This document shows positions 34,158-38,528 of a DNA stretch of 38,528 nt, one piece after another (position 1 is the stretch's first letter; each line of letters begins with the position of its first letter). A model generated the notes under the pieces. That model ran no database searches, had not been told where the DNA came from, and saw only the letters and a list, made by a program, of their open reading frames with translations. Origin of the DNA: Pseudonocardia sp. (GTDB lineage Bacteria > Actinomycetota > Actinomycetes > Mycobacteriales > Pseudonocardiaceae); assembly GCA_029266775.1 (NCBI GenBank), contig JAQSWF010000002.1, positions 1 through 38,528 on the forward strand, given 5' to 3'. Both the position numbers and the translations under genes were made by a program.

Positions 34158-34186
34158 TTGCCTGATTGTTGAGCAATTCTTACGCT
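34158..34186 (+). promoter_or_regulatory. Candidate promoter of the transporter-pxpABC operon with internal dyad
   Basis: TTGCCT and TACGCT with a 17-base spacer, 34 bases before the ATG. The spacer contains ATTG-TTGAG-CAAT (34165-34177), a dyad of the size bound by FCD regulators. A direct repeat CAACTGT-CG-CAACTGT precedes it at 34138-34153. Confidence 0.5.
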
Positions 34187-34220
34187 GCCGGGACCGGTAC
34201 CCGAGCACAGGGAGAGCGCC

Positions 34221-35582
34221 ATGACCGAGCGCGAAGACCCGCCTGCCCCGTCCGCACCGGCTTCGGCATCCGCGGCGTCGTCACCGGCGCCGCCGCCCCG
34301 CTCGCCCCGCAAGGTGATCATTGCCAGCCTCGTCGGGACGTCGCTGGAGTGGTACGACTTCTTCCTCTACGGCACGGCCGCGGCGCTGGTGTTCAACACG
34401 CTGTTCTTCCCCTCGTTCGACCCGCTGGTCGGCACCCTGCTGGCCTTCGCGACGTACGCCGTCGGGTTCGTCGCCCGGCCGCTGGGCGGCATCGTCTTCG
34501 GCCACTACGGAGACCGGGTCGGGCGCAAGCAGGTGCTCGTCGTCACGCTTCTGATCATGGGCGTCGCGACGTTCCTCATCGGCCTGTTGCCCACCTACGC
34601 CACCATCGGCGTCGCCGCCCCGATCCTGCTCGTCGTCCTCCGGTTCGCGCAGGGGCTCGGGCTCGGCGGGGAGTGGGGCGGCGCGGTGCTGATGTCGCTC
34701 GAGCACGGTGCGCCGGACCGGCGAGGGCTCAACGCCAGCTGGCCGCAGGTCGGCGTCCCGATCGGCAACTTGCTGGCCGCCGGTGTCCTCGCACTGCTCA
34801 ACGTCGTGCTGTCCGAGGAGGCCTTCCTGTCCTGGGGTTGGCGTGTGGCGTTCCTGCTGTCGGGCGCGCTCGTCCTCGTCGGGCTCTGGATCCGCGTGAC
34901 GATCGCGGAGAGCCCGCTGTTCGCCGAGGTGGAGGAGAGCGGCGCGAAGGCCAAAATGCCGCTGGTGGAGGTGCTGAAGCAGCACCCCAAGGAGCTGCTC
35001 ATCGCGATGGGCGCGCGGATCGGCACGGACGTCGCCTTCTACACCTTCACGCTGTACATCCTCACGTTCATCACCACCAACCTCGGGCTCCCGCGCAGCG
35101 TCGGCCTCAACGCGGTGCTCATCGGATCGGCCTGCCAGCTCGCGCTGATCCCGCTGTTCGGGGCGCTGTCGGACCGCGTCGGCCGCCGGCCCGTGTACGC
35201 CGCCGGTGCCGTGGCCGCGGCGCTGTGGGCGTTCGCGTTCTTCCCGCTGCTGTCCACGGGCTCGACCACGGTGATCGTGCTGGCCACGATCGTCGCGCTC
35301 GCCACCCATGCCGCGATGTACGGGCCGCAGGCGGCCTTCATCGCCGAGCTCTTCTCCACGAAGCTGCGCTACAGCGGCGCGTCGATGGGCTACCAGGTCG
35401 CCGGTGTGCTCGGCGGCGGCATCGCCCCCCTGGTTTCGATCGCGCTGGCCTCGGCGTTCGGCACGGCCTTCGCGGTGTCGTTCTACGTGCTGGCGATGAT
35501 CGTGCTCACGCTCGTCGCGTTGGCCTTCGCGCCGGAGACAGCCAAGATCGATCTGAACGAGCCGTCGCCCGCGGGGCGGTGA
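34221..35582 (+). CDS. MHS-family MFS transporter (metabolite:proton symporter)
   Basis: 453 aa, about 12 membrane segments after a Pro/Ala/Ser-rich cytoplasmic N-terminus. SLVGTSLEWYDFFLYGTAAALVF is the hallmark first helix of the metabolite:H+ symporter group (ProP, ShiA, KgtP relatives). Motif A is GHYGDRVGRKQVL, repeated in the second half as GALSDRVGRRPV; RFAQGLGLGGEWGGAVLM is also diagnostic. ATG 34221 has GGGAGAG five bases upstream. Followed three bases later by pxpA, so it probably imports 5-oxoproline or a related acid; that substrate is inferred from the operon only. Confidence 0.93.
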   Translation: MTEREDPPAPSAPASASAASSPAPPPRSPRKVIIASLVGTSLEWYDFFLYGTAAALVFNTLFFPSFDPLVGTLLAFATYAVGFVARPLGGIVFGHYGDRVGRKQVLVVTLLIMGVATFLIGLLPTYATIGVAAPILLVVLRFAQGLGLGGEWGGAVLMSLEHGAPDRRGLNASWPQVGVPIGNLLAAGVLALLNVVLSEEAFLSWGWRVAFLLSGALVLVGLWIRVTIAESPLFAEVEESGAKAKMPLVEVLKQHPKELLIAMGARIGTDVAFYTFTLYILTFITTNLGLPRSVGLNAVLIGSACQLALIPLFGALSDRVGRRPVYAAGAVAAALWAFAFFPLLSTGSTTVIVLATIVALATHAAMYGPQAAFIAELFSTKLRYSGASMGYQVAGVLGGGIAPLVSIALASAFGTAFAVSFYVLAMIVLTLVALAFAPETAKIDLNEPSPAGR

Positions 35583-35585
35583 GTC

Positions 35586-36344
35586 GTGGACACGCTCGAC
35601 CTCAACTCCGACCTCGGCGAGTCGTTCGGACGCTGGGTGCTCGGCGACGACGAGGCCGTGCTCGGCCTGGTCACCTCCGCCAACGTCGCCTGCGGCTTCC
35701 ACGCCGGCGACCCGACGACGCTGCGCCGCACCTGCGCGGCCGCCGCCGCGCGCGGGGTGGTCGTCGGCGCGCAGGTCGGCTACCGGGATCTGGCCGGCTT
35801 CGGACGCCGGTTCATCGACGTCGCCCCGGACGAGCTCGCGGACGACGTCGTCTACCAGATCGGTGCGCTGGACGGGATGTGCCACGTCGCGGGCACGGCG
35901 GTTCGCTACGTCAAGCCGCACGGGGCCCTGTACAACGCGATCGTGCACCACGAGGAGCAGGCCGCGGCGGTCGTCGCGGCCGTCCGGGACTACTCGACCG
36001 ACCTGCCGGTGCTCGGCCTGCCGGGGTCGGCGTTCCTGCGTGCCGCCGAGAAGGCGGGACTGCGCGCGGTGCCGGAGTTCTTCGTCGACCGCGCCTACAC
36101 GCGCGAGGGCACGCTCGTGTCCCGTCGCGAGGCCGGTGCGGTGCTGCACGACCCTGACGACGTGAGCGCCCGGGTTCTGCGGCTGGTCACCGACGGCGTC
36201 GTCACGGCGATCGACGGCAGCGACGTCACGGTGCGCGCGGAGTCGGCGTGTGTCCACGGCGACTCGCCCGGGGCCGTCGACATGGCGCGGGCGGTGCGCA
36301 GCTGCCTGGAGAAGGCGGGCGTCGTCCTGGAGCCGTTCGCGTGA
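35586..36344 (+). CDS. pxpA: 5-oxoprolinase subunit A (LamB/YcsF family)
   Basis: 252 aa, one of three subunits of the bacterial ATP-dependent 5-oxoprolinase that opens 5-oxo-L-proline to glutamate. Family signatures: [14 protein letters not shown] at the N-terminus, [47 protein letters not shown] and [16 protein letters not shown] near the end. GTG 35586 lies three bases after the transporter stop; its own stop overlaps the pxpB start. Confidence 0.95.
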   Translation: MDTLDLNSDLGESFGRWVLGDDEAVLGLVTSANVACGFHAGDPTTLRRTCAAAAARGVVVGAQVGYRDLAGFGRRFIDVAPDELADDVVYQIGALDGMCHVAGTAVRYVKPHGALYNAIVHHEEQAAAVVAAVRDYSTDLPVLGLPGSAFLRAAEKAGLRAVPEFFVDRAYTREGTLVSRREAGAVLHDPDDVSARVLRLVTDGVVTAIDGSDVTVRAESACVHGDSPGAVDMARAVRSCLEKAGVVLEPFA

Positions 36345-36961
36345 GGGTCCTCCCCTTCGGGGACGCCGCGCTGCTCGTCGAGGTCGACGGGCTCCCGGAG
36401 GTGCTCGCCCTGACCGCCGCAGTGCGTGACGCGCAGCCGGCCGGTGTGGTGGACGTGGTGCCGGCTGCGCAGACCGTGCTGGTGGTCGTCGAGCCGGGGA
36501 CGAGCCTCGCGCAGCTGGAGCGGTCGCTGGCGGAGCTGTCCACCACCGCGCTGTCCGGCTCCGTGGCGGCGCCGGAGGGCGAGACGGTCGACATCCCCGT
36601 GATCTACGACGGTCCTGATCTCGCCGAGGTGGCCCGGCTGACCGGGCTCGGGGAGGACGAGGTGGTCGCCGCGCACACCGGGACACCGTGGCGCATCGCC
36701 TTCGGCGGGTTCGCCCCGGGCTTCGCCTACCTCACCGACGGCGATACGCGCCTGACCGTGCCTCGCCGCGACGAGCCCCGCACAGCCGTGCCGACCGGGT
36801 CGGTCGGGTTGGCGGGCGAGTACAGCGGCGTGTACCCCCGATCGTCACCGGGCGGGTGGCAGCTGATCGGGCGCAGCGACGCGGTGCTGTGGGATGCCGA
36901 GCGCGATCCGCCTGCGCTGCTGACGCCGGGCGGGTTCGTCCGATTCACCGTGGCCTCGTGA
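36341..36961 (+). CDS. pxpB: 5-oxoprolinase subunit B (allophanate hydrolase subunit 1-like)
   Basis: 206 aa from GTG 36341, which overlaps the pxpA stop (GTGA). The start [17 protein letters not shown] and the C-terminal [30 protein letters not shown] and [10 protein letters not shown] stretches are the AHS1/CT_C_D cyclophilin-like pattern. The track extends it 31 codons into pxpA; the coupled start is preferred. Works with PxpC in ATP-dependent activation of 5-oxoproline. Confidence 0.95.
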   Translation: MRVLPFGDAALLVEVDGLPEVLALTAAVRDAQPAGVVDVVPAAQTVLVVVEPGTSLAQLERSLAELSTTALSGSVAAPEGETVDIPVIYDGPDLAEVARLTGLGEDEVVAAHTGTPWRIAFGGFAPGFAYLTDGDTRLTVPRRDEPRTAVPTGSVGLAGEYSGVYPRSSPGGWQLIGRSDAVLWDAERDPPALLTPGGFVRFTVAS

Positions 36962-37833
36962 CCCGGGAGCTCGAGGTGCTCGCCGTCGGCGCGCTCGCGC
37001 TGGTGGAGGACCTCGGACGTCCGGGCCTCGGCGCATCCGGGGTGGGCCGCTCGGGAGCCGCCGACCGCGCCGCGCTGCGCCTGGCGAACCGGCTCGTGGC
37101 CAACCCGGAGGGCGCGGCCGGGATCGAGGTCGTCTTCGGCGGACTGGCCGTGCGCGCGTCGGCACCGGTGACCGTTGCGCTGGCCGGCGCGCCGGCTCCG
37201 GCCGACGTCGACGGCGCGGCGGTGGCCCACCACTCCCTGGTCGACCTGCGGGGCGGGCAGGTCCTGCGGCTGGGCGGCCCCGGGACGGGCTTGCGCACCT
37301 ACCTGGCGGTCCGCGGCGGGGTGGACGTCGCGCCCGTCCTCGGGTCGCGGAGCACGGACACGCTGTCCGGGCTCGGGCCGCCACGGCTGGAGGTGGGCCA
37401 GGTGCTGCCGATCGGCCCGGAGCCGAACGCGCTGCCCGTCGTCGACGTCGCGCCGGTCCCTGTGCCACCGGGCGGGACGGTCACGGTGCACGCCGTGCTC
37501 GGGCCGCGCGCCGAGTACGTCGCCGAGCCCGAGCAGCTCACCGCCGTGGAGTGGACGGCGTCGAGCCGGAGCGACCGGGTCGGGGTGCGGCTGGAGGGCG
37601 GGCGACTGCGCCGCCGCGACGACGCCACCGGCGAGCTGCCCAGCGAGGGGATGGTGCGTGGGGCGGTACAGGTGCCCCCCAGCGGCGAGCCGGTGGTGTT
37701 CCTGGCCGACCATCCCGTCACGGGTGGCTACCCGGTGGTGGCCACCCTGTGCGATGCCGACGTCGACCGGTTGGCCCAAGTCCGCCCCGGGCAGGGTGTC
37801 CGGTTTGTCTGGATCACCCGGTCGCTGCCGTAA
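36958..37833 (+). CDS. pxpC: 5-oxoprolinase subunit C (allophanate hydrolase subunit 2-like)
   Basis: 291 aa from GTG 36958, overlapping the pxpB stop. AHS2/CT_A_B pattern: ALVEDLGRPGLGASGVGRSG, ADRAALRLANRLVANPEGAA, RTYLAVRGGVDVAPVLGSRS, GELPSEGMVRGAVQVPPSGE and GGYPVVATLCDADVDRLAQV. Such proteins are biotin-dependent-carboxylase-related by fold but lack biotin. Last gene of the transporter-pxpABC operon; a hairpin follows at 37854. Confidence 0.95.
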   Translation: MTRELEVLAVGALALVEDLGRPGLGASGVGRSGAADRAALRLANRLVANPEGAAGIEVVFGGLAVRASAPVTVALAGAPAPADVDGAAVAHHSLVDLRGGQVLRLGGPGTGLRTYLAVRGGVDVAPVLGSRSTDTLSGLGPPRLEVGQVLPIGPEPNALPVVDVAPVPVPPGGTVTVHAVLGPRAEYVAEPEQLTAVEWTASSRSDRVGVRLEGGRLRRRDDATGELPSEGMVRGAVQVPPSGEPVVFLADHPVTGGYPVVATLCDADVDRLAQVRPGQGVRFVWITRSLP

Positions 37834-37853
37834 TCGGTGGCCGTCTCGTTACA

Positions 37854-37878
37854 CCCGGTTGTTGAGCCGCCAACCGGG
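37854..37878 (+). terminator. Candidate terminator after pxpC
   Basis: CCCGGTTG and CAACCGGG, 8-bp perfect arms with a 9-base loop, 21 bases past the pxpC stop. No U tract. It overlaps the candidate promoter of the next gene, so it could instead be an operator. Confidence 0.5.
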
Positions 37879-37889
37879 CTAGAGATACT
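37862..37889 (+). promoter_or_regulatory. Candidate promoter of the secreted Ser/Asp-rich protein gene
   Basis: TTGAGC and GATACT with a 16-base spacer. The predicted transcript would begin about 35-40 bases before the GGGGGAGGTGATC ribosome-binding site. Confidence 0.4.
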
Positions 37890-37932
37890 CTCCGCCGTCT
37901 GCTCGATACGCATCCGGGGGAGGTGATCGGGC

Positions 37933-38528
37933 ATCGGCACCACGCTTCGTGCCCGGCTGCTTCCCGCGGCTCGCCGTACCGTGCTCCTCGCCGCGCTCAT
38001 CTGCGGATTCCTGGTGGTACTCATCGTGCTTGCGGCGCCTGCTCACGCGGGCGACGACAGCGACGAGTCCACCTCGGACTCGACGTCACAGTCCAGCTCG
38101 GGCAACGGCGGTTCGGACGAGTCCTCACAGGACGAAGAATCGGGCTCCCAGGAGTCGTCGTCGGACGAGACCGAGTCGGAGGGCTCCGACAAGGAGACCG
38201 ACGCGGAAGAGTCGAGCAGCGACGGCGACAGCCCGTCGACCGGCTCCGGGTCGAGCCCGGCTGCCGAAGACTCCGGAAGCACGTCCACGGACTCCGGCTC
38301 CGGCCACGACTCCGGGTCGCAGCAAGGGGGCTCGGGCTCCTCGGATCGGAACACCGCCGGCACGGGCACCGGAAACGGCGCGGCGGCCGAGACCCCGGTC
38401 ACCGAGGCAGCGGCCGTCGAGGCACCGGGCGCCCGCAAGCCCCCGGTCGCCCGCAAGCCCCCGGTCGCCCGCAAGCCCCCGGTCGCCCGCAAGCCCCCGG
38501 TCGCCCGCAAGCCCCCGGTCGCCCGCAA
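37933..38528 (+). CDS. Secreted Ser/Asp/Glu-rich repeat protein, 5' part (cut by window edge)
   Basis: The frame reads IGTTLRARLLPAARRTVLLA, then ALICGFLVVLIVLAAPAHA: a textbook signal peptide with a basic n-region, a hydrophobic core and an AHA cleavage site. An acidic serine-rich mature region follows (GDDSDESTSDSTSQSSSGNG onward) and then ARKPPV hexapeptide repeats to the window end. There is no ATG, GTG or TTG between the upstream in-frame TGA and GTG 37981, which lies inside the hydrophobic core. GGGGGAGGTGATC, complementary to the 16S rRNA tail over ten bases, precedes an ATC at 37933 with ideal spacing, so I place the start there. Function unknown; composition suggests a cell-surface spacer or wall-attached protein. 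The ORF track misses it because the frame is open at the edge. Confidence 0.65.
   Translation, partial: MGTTLRARLLPAARRTVLLAALICGFLVVLIVLAAPAHAGDDSDESTSDSTSQSSSGNGGSDESSQDEESGSQESSSDETESEGSDKETDAEESSSDGDSPSTGSGSSPAAEDSGSTSTDSGSGHDSGSQQGGSGSSDRNTAGTGTGNGAAAETPVTEAAAVEAPGARKPPVARKPPVARKPPVARKPPVARKPPVAR
38431..38528 (+). repeat. Perfect 18-bp tandem repeats coding ARKPPV
   Basis: Five full identical copies of GCCCGCAAGCCCCCGGTC from 38431 and a sixth cut by the window end. Each adds the hexapeptide ARKPPV to the secreted protein. Identity at the DNA level indicates recent expansion. The window stopping here may mark a contig break in the repeat. Confidence 0.9.

Noticed and set aside
34281-36686. 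801-aa minus-strand ORF opposite the MHS transporter and pxpA
   Set aside because: Composition is that of an antisense shadow and it crosses three well-supported plus-strand genes.
38043-38528. 161-aa minus-strand ORF with RATGGL repeats
   Set aside because: It is the complement of the Ser/Asp-rich secreted protein; the plus frame has a signal peptide and ribosome-binding site.

Overview
The window is very GC-rich, with a high share of GTG starts and 4-bp GTGA/ATGA overlaps, and it encodes actinobacterial markers: Lsr2, ClpC, FtsH with a Pro/Gly-rich tail, a DUF2342 metalloprotease, and a DUF3180/folKBPE block. Gene order from clpC to ppa closely follows the mycobacterial order clpC1-lsr2-...-coaX-panC-DUF2520-...-DUF3180-folK-folB-folP-folE-ftsH ... 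hpt-tilS-DUF2342-dacB-ppa. From order and protein style I infer a member of the Pseudonocardiaceae, probably Pseudonocardia or a close relative. This is an inference, not a database result.

Region 1 (1-16.5 kb) is a conserved housekeeping block, almost all on the minus strand. It holds the 5' end of clpC, lsr2, pantothenate/CoA genes (coaX, panC, a DUF2520 Rossmann protein), a PrsW-type membrane protease, DUF3180, the folate genes folK-folB-folP-folE, ftsH, a tilS-hpt pair fused in one open frame, a DUF2342 zinc metalloprotease and dacB. ppa faces the other way. panD and lysS, which sit inside this block in mycobacteria, are absent from it here.

Region 2 (16.5-24.9 kb) is accessory. It holds a MarR-MFS drug-efflux type pair with a clear palindromic operator, a small winged-helix-like protein, an aldose 1-epimerase, a GNAT acetyltransferase coupled to a UTRA-only GntR remnant, a YbjN-like protein, a membrane-bound spermidine-synthase-like protein, and a secreted beta-helix protein whose signal peptide is out of frame by one base.

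Region 3 (24.9-30.3 kb) is an assimilatory nitrate/nitrite reduction operon on the minus strand (narB-type nitrate reductase, a small unknown protein, nirB, nirD). A GlnR-like box lies upstream of it. PEP carboxylase (ppc) diverges from it, separated by a region with a perfect 12-bp inverted repeat.

Region 4 (33.3-37.8 kb) is a 5-oxoproline catabolic locus. An FCD-type GntR regulator diverges from an MHS-family transporter and overlapping pxpA-pxpB-pxpC. The window ends inside a secreted Ser/Asp-rich protein with perfect 18-bp tandem repeats; its best ribosome-binding site points to an ATC codon rather than a standard start.

Most of the window is ordinary core metabolism. The least explained features are short arrays of 22-bp repeats in two sequence families. 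All four arrays lie within 3-20 bp of the stop codon of a minus-strand gene.
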